DNA of 64,000 nucleotides from Darksidea phi. Lineage: Eukaryota; Ascomycota; Dothideomycetes; Pleosporales; Lentitheciaceae. Of this stretch, positions 8,952 to 23,400 are shown piece by piece; positions within the stretch are counted from its first letter, which is position 1; each line of letters starts with the position of its first letter. Location: assembly GCA_030770425.1 (NCBI GenBank), contig JASJFT010000160.1, positions 1-64,000 of the forward strand, in the 5' to 3' direction. Below the pieces are notes generated by a model. The model was not told the DNA's origin. It made no database searches and was given only the letters and a program-made list of their open reading frames with translations. The translations under genes were made by a program, and so were the position numbers.

Positions 8952-11900
8952 TTATCTTTTTTCTAGAATAAGATCTTATTCTTAAGGGCCTAGTAAACGA
9001 ATAATTAAGAAAAAATACTTTTAAGGGGGGGGAGAAGAAGAGGTAGAAGAGATAAATAGATACCTATATCTATTACTTCCTACTTAAAAAATAATTTAAC
9101 TAGTACCCTCTAGATTATTCTTAGAGTATATTAATATTATATAATCTTATATATATTTACTTATTTTACTATATAAATTATTATCTAAAAAATATTTTTC
9201 TAATATATATACTATATAATATATTCGATATATCTAAAGAATATTATAGAATATATAAGAGAATATTAATAATTTAGTTTTCTATATTATCTAGAAGTTA
9301 TATATATATAGCCCTACTAAAGAATAATACTTATTCTTTCTATATTTCTATCTATAGTAAAGTAGAGCTATAAGAAGATATTCTAAGCTTAGAAGTAGTT
9401 ACTATAGACTCTAAGTATTATACTATCTATTTTAGTAGACTATAAAAGAAGAATATTCTAAGCTTAGAGGTAATTATCCTAAGCTTTAAATATTATACTA
9501 TCTATTTCGATAGGTTATAAAGGATAAAGGTCTATATTTAGTATTAGTAATTTTTCTAGATTCTTATCTTAACTAGTACCTTATCTTCTAACTAGAGACT
9601 AAGAAACTTATCTTATAATATAGCTTCTAGCTATTAAACTAGCTATTTAGATAGACCTAGCTTATTAAAATACTTATTATAGAACTTTTTTACTTTTTAG
9701 ACTATATTTATAAAATTACTTACTAGATAATAGATTAGGTCTAGGTCGTAGTCTATCTATTCTATTTAATAGTAGAGCTTACTATAAACGATTCGACTAT
9801 TAAGAATATAGGCTATTAGCTACTTAAAATATCTATTTACTTCTATAACTAGTTCTTTAGAAAGTACTTAACTAGATAATAGGTCCTATATAGATTTATA
9901 TAATCTATTTATATAAAAAATATTATATATCTTTATATAAAAGGATAACTAAATTATATAAAAGCTATATCTTTAACTAATAATAAGATAAGGTCTATAT
10001 ATTTATTAGTCTAATTTTAGACTTAGTCTTAAGATAGTAAATCTCTTAGATATAATATAAACTTAATCTTCTATATTAAAATTTAGAAAGTAGTATTTTT
10101 TATTAGCTTATTAACTCTAGGCTTTCTAAGCTATAATAATATTAGTTTAGATATAATTATAAACTTATTAAATTATATTAGCTTAGATTTTTATAAACTC
10201 TTAGACTATTTATATAATTATATTATCTAGTAATTTAAAAGATTTATAAATACGTTCTTACTAATTCTAATAGTAATAAGTCTTATAACTAAATTTAATC
10301 TTAAATAGAGAAAATTCTATTATATTATATAAAAGAATTATCTAAACCTAGTCTATACTAGATAAAAGATTAGACTAGTTATTTTAATAAAAATTTATAA
10401 AGGGGTATAATTATTAATCTAGCTATTAATTAAAAACTTTTATATTACTATTAGTCTATAGATAGTAAACTATAAATAATAATTAATTAATTTCTATAAA
10501 TTTATATAATTCTTTTATAAAGTCTAATATAAACTATAGATCTTAATCTAAGACTATAGTATATAGGGGACTAAAGACTTATTATATATATATATAATAG
10601 AGAGTAGCTATATCTTTAGTAGTAGTAGTCTTAAAATAAAATAATAAAAAAGTATATTTTAATAATTTATATATTATTATAAATATATTATTATATCTCT
10701 TATAATTCTTTAAGAAGCTTTTAAAGTTTATAAAGATATCTTTCTATACCCTTTTAAGTATAAGAAGTAGTTTAAGAAGATTTAGAATCTTATTTTAAAA
10801 TTTATAACTCTATTAGTACTATTTATAATTTCTTATATAATATTTTATATTCTTATTTATTATACTTTAGTAATATAGATCTTTTAAAAGTCTAATAGTT
10901 TTCTTTATATCTAAGTAAGTAATAATCTACGTAGTATATACTATCTAGATAAGATAGATCTTAAGAAATCTTACTTTAGATATTACTAACTTCTCTTTTT
11001 AGAAGAGGAGTTTAGATAAAGTTAAGAATAAATACTTATATTCTTAATAAGCTAACTTTTACTCTAGTTTAAGTATAGTATATATATAATTTTTATAAAA
11101 TATATAATTAAGAAGTAAGTAAAAATAAACTTTAATTTTATACTTAGAATTTTAGATATTAGTAGTAGTTATTAAGACGACTATTATAATAAAGATCTAT
11201 TTAAAGAGAATAAAAATATAAGTTTTAATAACTTTATTTTTTTTCTTTTAAGTTTTTAACTTTTTCTATTTTTAAGAAAGAGTATTTATAATAATATTAG
11301 TAATCTTAGAGTAATAATAAATAGTATAATAATAATTTATAAGCTTCTTAGTCTAGTAAGTCTATTATAAGATTAATTTATACTTAGTTAAGAAATACTC
11401 TAATATTTAATAATTAATAATAACTTAAAAGAGTTTATTTAGTTATAATCTTATAAGTTAAGCTCTCTATTTATTTAAGTCTTTTATAACTATAAGTATC
11501 TCTTTATTATAGATCTTATAGTTTATTTCTATAAACTTTATTATCTTTATAAAGTAAATTATAGATTACTAGATTTTATTATCTTAGAGCTATATAAAGA
11601 TATTTACTAGAATATTATTATTTATATTAGTTTTTATATAGGTCCTATAATAGAACTAGTAATATCTTATAATAATATTTAAATATAATAATATTTTATT
11701 TTTCTTAAATATAACTTACTTCTTAGATTTAAAAATATAGAATTTTTTCTTTTATAATAGTTAAATAAGTAGACGAACTATATAATTATAGTCTTTTAAC
11801 TACTTATAGTAGTAGTTATAAAAGTCTAAATAAGCTTATAACTCTTTTAAAGTTATAGATTTTTTTTAATTTTTAATAGTTACTATCTTATTAAGGTCTA

Positions 11901-14574
11901 TATAGATCCCTTTAGTACTAATAATAAAATTTAAAAACTTTACCTTAATAACTATAAACTTACCCTTTTTAATATTAATTTATAGTCTAGTCTTTTTAAA
12001 CTTATTTAGAATTTTACTTATATATTTCTTATATTTAAAAGGGTCTTTTAAATAAATTAAAATATTATTTATATAAATAGTATAAATCTTATTAATATTA
12101 TTCTTAAGTACTTAATTAATATAATACTAAAAGATTATTAATCTATTATATAGTCTAAAAGATAAGATATAATATTTATAATTCTTATATTATATTTTAA
12201 AAGTTATAAGATCTTTTATATTAAGGTCTAATCTAATATAATAAAAGACTTAATATATATTTAACTTAATAAAGATCTTTACTTTAAAGAATTATATTAA
12301 TATCTTCTTAATTAAGAAGATAGCTATAATATATTTCTTTATAACTATATTAATTTTTTAGTAATTAATATAAAACCTCTATCTCTCTTCTAACTTCTTA
12401 GTAAATAGAATAAGTAAGATAAAGTTAATATTATTAATTATAATAAAGTTCTTTTTTAGATACTCTTCTAAATAAGCTTTTAGTAGCTTTAGATATTTAA
12501 GAAATATATTATAAAGTAAACTTATACTAAACTTATTTATATTATTCTTAAGAATAATTTTATAGTCGATATTCTCTTTTCTAAAGAATAATTTATTTAA
12601 GTTAATCTTAGAGAAATAGTTTAAAATAGCTTCTATATAATTTTTATAAAGAAGCTTCTTTATTATTATATCTTATATATTCTATTCTACTAAGTCTTTT
12701 AATTATCTATTTTTAATTAATAAGTTAACTTTATATAAACTAGTAGTTTCTAGTATAACTTCTTTCTTATCTATAAGCTTTTATATATTAAAAGACTTAA
12801 GAAAATATATATTAAATTTATTATTAATAGTCTACTCTAGTAGATTATTAAAAATAGGTATTACTTTTTTTTTCTTTCTATTATTTTTTTAATAATCCTA
12901 TTAGTTTTTCTTAAATTTAGTATCTCTTAAACTATTATTAGTATTACTATTTATATTCCTTTATATTTTCTTAGAAGTAGTTTACTAGTTCTTTATTATC
13001 TATAATAGGGCTTTAGTAGACTTATAAGCTTTCTTTTAAGGAATTATAAAAGCTTTAATAGAAATTTCTAAACTAAGTATTAAATTCTTTTTAAGTAAGA
13101 AGACCTTCTTTTATACTTTAATCTACTAATTAATTAAATTATTATAATATAAAGTATTATTCTAGTATTCTAGCTCTAGCTTCGGATCTAGCTTCTTTAT
13201 AATAATTAGATTATATTTTATTTACTTTAAGATATTATCTAGCTAATATAAAGTCTAGTTATAATAGTTAATTAAGGACTAAGTTTACTTAAAAAATTTT
13301 CTTCTAAATATTATATTATAATATCTAAGCTTATAAAAGAGAAACTAGATAATTTTTTTTTTTTAGATTAATAAATTAGCTTAAATAGCTATATTAATAG
13401 AATAACTATATTTCCTATTAAATCTATTAAGAGGAATTAGTTTCTTTAGTTAATAAAAAATAGATTTTAGCTTTTTCTTTACTACTTTTAAATATTTAGA
13501 GTAGACTCGTAGGTATATATTAATATTACTATCTACTAATTCTCTTAGTTATATAGCTAGGCTATTTACTATAAGTTAAATAAGAAGTATAAATAATTTT
13601 AAATTAATAAGCTATAATATCTTAATAAGCTATTAATAATTAAGGAGTTTAATTACTTCTATATAGACTATTAGAGAGGAGCTCTTCTTTAGTAGCTTTT
13701 ATTTTTTAATACTATAAAGAAGATATTAAAGTTATACTCTAAACTACTTTTCTCTTTATATAAAAAGTTTAAATAAACTTCTTTCTTAGAATTATTAAAA
13801 AAAGTAGTATTAACTTTTACTTCTATAGTATTCTATATTACTTTATATATAATATAATTAAAATAATCTTATTATTTATTTCTTTTTTTATAATTAAAAT
13901 AATAATTTTATTTCTTATACTCCTTAAAAGAGTAGTTATAGAATTTAGGGGTATTTTTAAAATAAATAAGCTTCTTTTCTAACTTATTAAAGAAGGGCTT
14001 ACTTATAATTAGCTACTTTCTCTTAAAGATAGCTAATTAGTTATTTTAAATAAGCCGGGCCTTTTAGTATTAATTATTTTTAAATAGTACTCTATTAGCT
14101 AAAGTTATATATTTATAGAGTTTACTAAAGATAAAATTACTATTATTAAATAGATTTATCTTATTTCTTAGCTTAAAATAGAGCTTATATATAAATTCTT
14201 CGTTCTACTAGTAATAAAATAAATAGATCTTTATTATTAAATATTTAAAATTCTTAGTAAAGTTATTAACTTCGCTAAATATATTTATATATAGTTAGTA
14301 GAATTTAACTTTTATCTTCTTCTTTATATAGGGATTTTTATAGTATTTCTTAATATATTCTAATAAATTTATATTAAATATAAAGTCTATTTCTTCTTTT
14401 TTAGAATTTAGCTATATCTAAATATAGTCTTTTACTAGGTCTATTAGTCGGAATATAATATAGACTTAATAGATCTTAGCTATTTATTAGGAGGTTTCTC
14501 GTATATACTAGTTCTTATTAATAATAAGTTTCTATTCTATATTATAGAGTTAATTCTTTAACTTAGACTCTTTA

Positions 14575-14735
14575 TATTATAGTAGGGAATTAGGGTAAAT
14601 TACTATAAGAGAAAGAAGTAAGAACTACGGTTAATTATAATAGCTCTATATAAGAGTAGCTTATATAGAATAGAATATAGTATAGTAGCTAGGAGTAGTT
14701 ATATAAGCTAATCTAGTATAGAAGCTAGCCTAATA
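14575..14735 (-). mobile_element. Solo LTR of Copia family B inside element A
   Basis: 161 bp, the reverse complement of B's LTR and of identical length. It is flanked by the 5-bp target-site duplication CTTTA (14570-14574 and 14736-14740). Elements D and E are uninterrupted at this site. Confidence 0.9.
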
Positions 14736-16345
14736 CTTTATTATTCTTAAATAAAGTAAGATTAGAGTAGAATGTAGTTTTTTAGAAGCTAAAAGTTTAT
14801 AAAAAGTTACTTTAGTAGTTCTTTATAATATTCTTCTTCTAAATAAGAATCTATATTTTATTATCTAAGATAATAGTTATAAATTCTAGTAAGACTAATA
14901 GAAATCTTATAAAATAGATACTAAGATAAAAAGTAAGAGTATTTTCTATTTTCTTTATAGTAAAGGGTAATATATCTAAATCTAATAGATACTTATAATA
15001 ATTCTTATTAGATAGTAAAGTCTATATTAGATCTAAAAATATAATTAATTTAGTAGTTAGCTTCTTTTATAAGAAGCTTAATTAAAAGGTTAAATATTAA
15101 ATTAAATTCTATTAGAATCTTCCTAGAAGTCTAGGAGTTTAAAGTAAAGTATAATAAATAATAAAGATTCTTTAAAAGTCGATATTTAGTTATACTATTA
15201 TAAAGAGAAGTCTTATCTCTTTTATATTTTATTTATTATTAGGATTATACTATAATAGTAAAGTCTTAAGACTAAACTTAGAGTTATACTAAGAGAAAAT
15301 TATAAGTCTAGTCTTAGTATAGATAGTTATAAAGAAGGATTATTTAAGATCTTCCTCTAAACTTTATTATTTATTTATAATTCTCTAGACTTATTAGAAC
15401 TCTTTTTATAATCTTTTAACTTATCTCTTATAGTTATTTCTTTTCTTAATTAATTAGTTAAACTTATTAGTTATAGTATTTATAAAGGTATTTCTACTAA
15501 CTATATCTACTTCTATAGTATTTATTAGCCTTTTAATTATAATAAGATAAAGACTATTATCTATTAGAATATTAGTAATTAGGTTAGATCCCTTTTAGAT
15601 AGCTAGTATATCCCGAACTATATTATAGTCTAAGAGTTCTTTCTATTCTTTTATATTTATTAGATAAGGAATTTAAGATTTATTTTCTTCTTTAAGTAAT
15701 TTAATTCTCTTAATATACTTATTAATCTTCTCTTTAAAACTATCTTTACTTATACTCTTCTTTTAAGAGGGAAAGATAGTCTTAAGAATCTAGAGGTTAA
15801 TATATATATCTTTATTAATAAATATCTTTAAGAAGATTAGTTTATAGGTCTTAGTTAACTTTTACTAATATACTTCTTTTTTAGAAGAGAGCTTCTAGCT
15901 TCTAACTTTATTTTAAGCCCTACTTATAACTTATATATTTATTATTTAACTTATAGCTTATATCTTATCTTTATCTTTCTTCTATAGAGAGATAGAGTAG
16001 GAAGGTTATTTATTAGATAGACCGAATCTTAAAGAACTAGCTTAGTCCTTAATATCTACTATCTTATTATTATATTAATTTAGTAATTTAGTTAATTATA
16101 TAAAGATAAGTTAGTTATAAAATTTAAAATATAAATTTAACTTTATATAATACTTTTATAAATCTCTTCTTTCTAAAGAAGATACTAGATACTTTAGTAA
16201 TATTAGGGCTTAAAGTAGTTAGTTTTAAGACTTACTTAAGAAAGTACTATATATTATCTACTCTAAGTACTATAAACCTCTAGAAATTTTAGGAGATTAA
16301 TATTTAGCCGCTATCTCTAACTAAAAATTAAAGATTTTAGAATAA

Positions 16346-16560
16346 TATAAGACTCTAGAACTAAGTATAATTAACTAGAAGTTATAATAGCTAAGATAGT
16401 CTTTTAATTAACTAATAATAGAATTGGTATATTAAAGCTATTCTAAGATAATACTATAAGGGTATAAGAATAGGGGGTTCTTATACCCGAATAGAGCTTA
16501 GCGTACTAAATAAACTAACTAACTATTAGATTAATTCTTAGGATTATCTAGTCTACTAAG
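16346..16560 (-). repeat. Truncated right LTR of element A
   Basis: This matches the first 215 bp of the 268-bp LTR, then similarity stops abruptly after CTAGTCTACT. Unrelated sequence of element H begins at about 16561. Confidence 0.8.
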
Positions 16561-19500
16561 TCTAGAATAAATCTATTTAGTATTTTATATATTACTATTA
16601 GAACTATATAATTAAAAGGGGAATATACTATTCTAAGTAGACTAATTAATAAATATATTATATAGTTTTAAAGATAATATCTACTATATAAAAAAAGTAC
16701 TTAATAGATAAAAAAGCTTAATTAGAATATAAAAATATCTAGTAAAGTAGAAAGGATATAATAAGAATAAGAATTTTTAGAAACTAGAACCTAATATAAG
16801 TATAGAAGTACTTAAATTTTTTTAAAAAAGTAAGAAAATATATAAAAGAAGATAAAAGAAAGCTACTTTAGATAAAGTAGTAGAAAAAGAAAAAGATAGT
16901 TTAAAAAAGAAGACCTAGGACTATTTTATAGTAGAAAAGACTTATATCTTTACTTTAGATTTTTTATTTTTTTAAGAAATAAAAGTTTTTATAAAGTATT
17001 TAATAATAAAGTTAATTACTATAGAATTAAGAAGAAAAAGTTAAAAAAGATATAATAATAATAGTCTAATTTAGATTAGACTAGAAAAAAACTATAAAGA
17101 AAGATTAAATATTTTAGAAAACTTTTTAACTTAAAATAGCTTAATTAGATCTAATAAAGATAGTAAGCTACTATTTAAAATAAATTAGTACTAGAAATAA
17201 TAAAGAAGAAATCTAATAGAGATAAAATTAATCTTATAGAAATTTTTTAATCTAAAATAGTTTAAAAAGATATTAGTTATCCCTTTTTAGAAAAAGTAAA
17301 CCTAAAAGAAAAGAGATAAACTAAAGATAAAGTATAAGAAAGAAACTAAGTATAGAAATTATAAACTTAATAAAAAATAATAGTAATAGAAAATTTTTAT
17401 TTTAAGAAATTCTATCTTAGAAAGTAATTTAAGAAAAGATCTAAAGTTTAGAAAAGAATATTAATTATAATCTATTCTAAGAATAAGAAATCCTAGTTAT
17501 ATTATATTAATCTAAAATATATCTAACTATACTAGAGTATACTAGAATATATTAAAAAGATACTAATTATCTAAGTAAAGAATTTTTTAATTTACTTCTT
17601 ATTATATATAGTTAACTATTTCTTATTAATACTAGAATAATTATAAGTAGGAGTAGTCTTAATTCTTTTAATATATATAGTCTTCTTTTACTTCTTCTTC
17701 TCTTTTTTATACTTCTCTTACTTAGTCTTAAATAAATAAATATTCTTTATATTATAATATTATAAGAGAGATTAGATTATATTAAAATAGACTAAAAGAG
17801 TTAAAATTTATCTTTTTAGTAGACGTAGTATCTAAATCGTTAGAATCTTTCTTAACCTCCTTAATATAGTACTTCTTCTACTTAATCTTCTATAGATTAA
17901 TTTTACTTTAGATTCTTTTAATTAGTATAATTCTAATTTTACTAATCTTATTTACTTTACTAAAGTAAATATAATAGTAGTTAATATAGAATATAAAACC
18001 TTTATTATAAACTATTAGAAGTCGGAATAAGTTAAAATAAACTAGAATAAACTTATAGAGCTAATTTACCTCTTAAGAAATTTTAAAGTATTATTAATAA
18101 TCTTAATTATATCTATATTAGTCTTAATATATATTTTAATATTCTCTATAATTTATTAGATATTAATAGTATTAAGAATAATCTTATAGTCTATATTAAA
18201 GCTAGTTAAGAACTATAAAGTCTAATTAATACTAAATTAAGTTATACTAGTTTAGAAAATATATCTTAAAGTAATATTTATCTAAATAAAGATAATAGAA
18301 GTATTTTATATACTTAATATCTTCTTTCTTAAAGCTACGACGTAGTATAGAATCCTATAGTATATAATAAAGCTAATCGACTAAGATATAGTCCTTTTAA
18401 ACTAATATATTTATATATTAAAGATATAGATTTATTATAAACTCTTCCTTTATATAAAAAGCTAGATACTAGTCTTTAAGACTAATTATAGCTAAAAGTT
18501 ACTAATAGATTAAATATTTAATCTAAATAGTATAGTTAGAGCTATAATATACTAGAATAGATCTAAGTATATTTATAAACTCTAAGAGAAAATAAGAGAA
18601 AAGTATATAATTATATAAAAGTTTAGATTTATTTAAACTAAAAAAGCTTATTATATAGATAATATATTACTATTTTCTAATTATATAATTATATAATAGT
18701 ATTTATTTAAGAAAATAGATAATAAAGATAAAAGTAAAAGATTTCTATATTATAATTTAAATACTATTTAGAGGATAGTAAACTTAAAATTACTTATATT
18801 TATATATACGAACCCTAATTTCTTATTACTAAAATAGATTAATATTTTTTATTTTATTCTAGCTAAGACTAATTCTTTTATTACTTTAGAAGTATTACTA
18901 ATCCTAAAAGAGAAATAATATAAGGACCTTTAGGTACTATAAGTTAAAGATCGATATTACTAGTCTCTTAATAAATAGATTAGATCTATTTATATTCTTT
19001 TAGTTTAGAATAGATCTAATAGATTTTATATATCTTAGTTAAGTCTCTTCTATATAATTTAGAATCGCTATAAGCTATTCTTAATAGTAATTTATTTCTT
19101 TAACGTAATAGAATCTATTTTACCTTTTATAATTATTCTTTACTATATTTAATATTATTAAGTCTTATAGTTACTATCTATACTATTATATAAGATATTA
19201 AAATATTAAAATATAATAAAATAATTAAAATTATAAAAAATATAGCTAGTCTAGAAGCTAATATAATATTATACTAAATAGTAATCTAAGCTCTTAAAGA
19301 AGGGGATAATACTAACTATATATTATAAGATTAGAAAGATTATAAAAACTCTTTATTAAGATAATAAAATATAATATAAATATTAAATATCTAAAGAATT
19401 TTCTTTATAATTTTTTTTTTTAAAAATAGAATTTTTTAAAAGTATAAATACTTAGATAAACTTTTTTAAAGAAAATAAAAAAACTAATAGATTATATTAT

Positions 19501-20238
19501 AGTAAATAACTCTTTATAAGAGTTAAAATAGTCTTTAAAAAAGAAGAAGATTATATTATATCTACTTTTATTAAAGAACTTTTAGATTATTATTAAGTTA
19601 ATTATAGTTATATACTAGATCTTATATATATTTTTTTTTCTAAGAAAAAGCTATATTACGTAACTATACTATTATAGAGAAGTTTTTCTACTTAATAATA
19701 AACTATATATATCTAAAGACTAGTACTAAAATTTTAACTATATATAAAAAGAGTAGAACGCTTAATATCGGTCTATAAAATAGTAGATAGCTAATACTAA
19801 CTTTATTTAATATAAGCCTTAATATATAGTCTAGAAGAAGGGGGTAGAATATAGAAGAGAGGAATTACTAGAATTAAGAAATATAAACTAAGAGATATAA
19901 ACTAAGAGATATAAACTAAAAGATATAAACTAAGAAATATAAATTAAAGAAGTAATACTTATATTAAATAGTTATATATAAAGATATAAAAGACTATCTA
20001 TTTAATAATCGAATACTATATACTATATAAAGTATAATAAGTCGACTAATCTTCTATAATAAGCTAAATACTACCTATTAAACTATAATTATTAACGTTA
20101 ATAATATCTTTAAGAAAGTAAAGGGACGTTTAAAGAAGAAGCTATAAGAATTAAAGTTAAGGAATAAGAGAGTAGTAGATCTAAATAGTACTAGGATATT
20201 ATATCTTCTTATCTTTAATAGTAAGATCCTTCTTTAGA
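16561..20238 (+). mobile_element. Old LTR element H, left segment
   Basis: A purine-rich, lysine-coding plus-strand region (about 16600-17500) suggests a gag-type start. A protease-like LLD-x-x-S pattern lies near 18155. At 18652-18663 the plus strand reads Y-I-D-N followed by ILLFS, matching a Y-V-D-D reverse-transcriptase core. A polypurine tract, AGAAGAAGGGGG (19833-19844), is followed by what should be the 3' LTR. That LTR includes five 14-bp repeats (19877-19946) and is interrupted by D at 20239. No 5' LTR was found, so the left end is missing. It is probably Ty3/gypsy, but the integrase was not resolved. Confidence 0.6.
19877..19946 (+). repeat. 14-bp tandem repeat, five units
   Basis: Five units of consensus AGAGATATAAACTA lie within the presumed 3' LTR of element H, just after its polypurine tract. 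Confidence 0.85.
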
Positions 20239-20250
20239 TATAAGACCTTA

Positions 20251-20411
20251 TATTAGGCTAGCTTATATACTAGATTAACTTATATAACTACTCCTAGCTA
20301 CTATATTATATTTTATTCTATATAAGCTACTCTTATATAGAGCTATTATAATTAACTATAGTTTTTACTTCTTTCCCTTATAGTAATTTATTCTAATTCC
20401 TTACTATAATA
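20251..20411 (+). repeat. 5' LTR of element B
   Basis: 161 bp, starting TATTAGGCTAGC and ending CTATAATA. Its mate is at 30528-30688. Confidence 0.9.
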
Positions 20412-23400
20412 GTTATAAGCCTAGAGTACCCGTTATTCCTATAATAGGTTCTTAATAATACTATAGTTTATTTATTTTAAAAAGCTACTACTTTTAGTAA
20501 CTCTTATAATTTAATTATTAACCTTATTATCGCTATTATCTTAACTATATAATATAATAATAGCTATACTAGACGTTTAGAGGTCTTTAAAAACGACTAT
20601 TATTCTTAGTAAACTAAAGTACTAGTATCTCTAGCTATTTTAATATAAAGATAAAGTAGTAGTATATAATATCTAGTAATACTACGACCTAAATATTAAT
20701 ATCCTAGAATCTATATTAGAAAAACTAGAAATTTTAGAGTAGCTAGATACTAACGAGAACTATATAATATAGTTTAAGATATAGGAATATAAATATAAGA
20801 AATAGATATAGAAGAATAAGATCCTAAAAGAGATATATATTAATATAGTCTTAACTACCTTATTAGCCTAGATCCTATTAATTTAGAAGAACTAAATAAT
20901 ATATACTCGTATAAGAAAATTAAAGAATTATATTACTTCCTCTATTTCTATCTAAAGATAGGAAATATATCGTAAATATAATACTCTATAGGTACCTAAT
21001 TAATATACCTAGAATCTAGAGATCTAGTTTAATAAGTAGGTATATATTATAGAAATAATAATTCTTCTTTTAATATCGAAAATAAGTAGTAGTTAGGTAT
21101 AAGAAGACTTTCTAGTAACGGCTAATAGATATTATAAGACCTAGGCTACTATAGAACTTCGTATATATCTTAAGATAGTTAATTATAATATAGAAGATTT
21201 AAAACTAAAAATAATTATAGAATATATAATAAGTCTAAGGTAATTTCTTTAAGTTATTAATATAAAAGATATATTCTTAAGGACCTTTACTATAATACTA
21301 AAAATAGTCGAAATAATAGATATAATATAAGTAATATAGTTAATAGAAAACTAGAAAAACTAGAAGAAGAAATTAAAGAAAATTAGTTCTAGTTCTAATT
21401 AAAAATATCTAGTTAAGTACCTATATAGTAAATAATACTAATACGTAGAGTATTACTATATTATACTATCTTTACGTCTAACTTTATAGAAATCTAAGTC
21501 TAATATTAAGATAAAGTTTACTAAAGTAAAAGGTAATCTAATTATAGTAAGTTAAATAAATAAAATAATTATTTAAGCTAAAGGTAAATTAGTCTATATA
21601 GAGTTAATAACTTAGTTAATTATAATCTATAATACCTATTCTAGTACGTCTTTTAATAATAGTATAGGAGGTAGATTTAATAGTAGCTAATATTATAGTA
21701 ATGTTATTATATATAATACCTTTAGTATAATAGTAACCCTATTATACGTCGACTACTAGATAATAAATCTAGGATTAAATTTATATATCTATAATATACG
21801 GAATTTATAGAAGTAGACCTATACCTAATATAGAAATCCTAATAAGGTTCTATATACTAGAGCTTAAGCTATCTAAATTATAAAGTAGAAAATAGTTAGA
21901 GTATCTATTAAGAGGACTTATAATATTAAGAAAGCTCTACTTATAGAAGTTACTCTAGTTAAGAACTTTTTTACTAATATTCTTAGTCTTATAAGACTTA
22001 AGAAGAGATTAATATACTTTAACTTAGGACGAGATCTTCTATACTATTACCTATTAAATAGTATAATTACTATTCTATAATATTAATTAGAATACTAGCT
22101 TATTAATACTAATCTATTAGCTCGTCTAAATACTAATATATTAATAACTATAGCGGCTTTCTATCGAGTATTATATCTATTAAAAGACTCTAAGTCTAAT
22201 CTTAAGGCTATAGCTACCTAAACTTATTATATATAAGTATATCCTTTATCTAATATAATTATATACTTAAAAGAATTAGTAAGAAATTTTAAACTTTAAG
22301 AAGAATATCTACCTTCTATCTAGAAGGAGTATAAGGATTATATCCTTATAAAGATAAATTAATAAATTTTAAGATAGATACTAAAGATACTAGCTATACG
22401 TCCTTTTTAACGAATTACTATTAACCTTATATACTTAATACCCTATAGAGAGTATTACTATAATAGAAATAAGTATAGTCTTTATATAGTAGATTAGTAC
22501 TTAAAGTAGTATAAGCTTTTATATCTACCTAATAAGCTTTAGAGTACTCTTATCCTAGCTATATTTAATCTTATAGAGAAGATTTAACGTTAATTAAACT
22601 ATAAGTATACTATTATTATAATTTAATTAGATAATAAGAAAGATTTTAGAAGAGATTTCTTAGAGGCCCTATATCGACTAGGAATTAAGAGCGAAATAAT
22701 AGCTAAGAATATTAATAAGCTAAAAGGACTATAGAAAGTAGTAGGATATATAATTATATAATAAGTATAAGTACTTTAAATAGTCTTAGAGCTACTTAAG
22801 AAATATACGAATAAGCTAGCTCTTATAACTACCTAGCTTCTTAATATTATACCTATTTAATTATTATAATAGAAGATACCTTATAAGGTAGTCTTTAATA
22901 TTAAGCTATTAGTAGCTTACTATAACCCTATTAGCTATTAAGCCTATATCTATTAGTATAATTTAAAATTAGCTAATAAGATAGAGCTAAGGGCTTATAT
23001 TAAGTACTTTATTAGATATAATTTATCTAATATCTTCTACGTATAAATACCTAAACTAGATAAAGTTATTAGAATATAGAATATAATATTTAAATAGGAA
23101 TTTAACTATAAGAATAATATTCTTAATAGAATATATATAGAAAGGATCTTAAAAGAAGAGATTAAGATTCTAGATCTAGAATAGTCTTAGTTTACTACGA
23201 AGCTCGAGGATTTATATACTATAGAATAACTAGATAGATATATCGAAGAGTAGGTACTCTTAGAGGATATAGGAATAAGATCCTTATCTATAAGGGAAGA
23301 GAACTCTTTTATTTAAGATAAAGGAGAGAAAGATACTAAAGACGTTCTTCTAATACTAGAATCCTTAATTTAAGGAAGCCTAGTACGTCTACTACCTATA

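Larger units (their letters stand above)
8684..16560 (-). mobile_element. Gypsy element A (same family as D and E), right end lost
   Basis: Left LTR 8684-8951 (268 bp) and the first 215 bp of the right LTR (16346-16560) enclose an internal region collinear with elements D and E. The minus strand is the coding strand. A pyrimidine-rich stretch directly after the left LTR is a polypurine tract in reverse. The reverse-transcriptase core at 12075-12064 reads Y-I-N-N where the family has Y-x-D-D, both aspartates lost by TG-to-TA change. A 161-bp solo LTR of family B interrupts it at 14575. Without that insertion, the distance between LTR starts is about 7.5 kb, as in E. The last 53 bp of the right LTR and any target-site duplication are missing. 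Confidence 0.85.
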
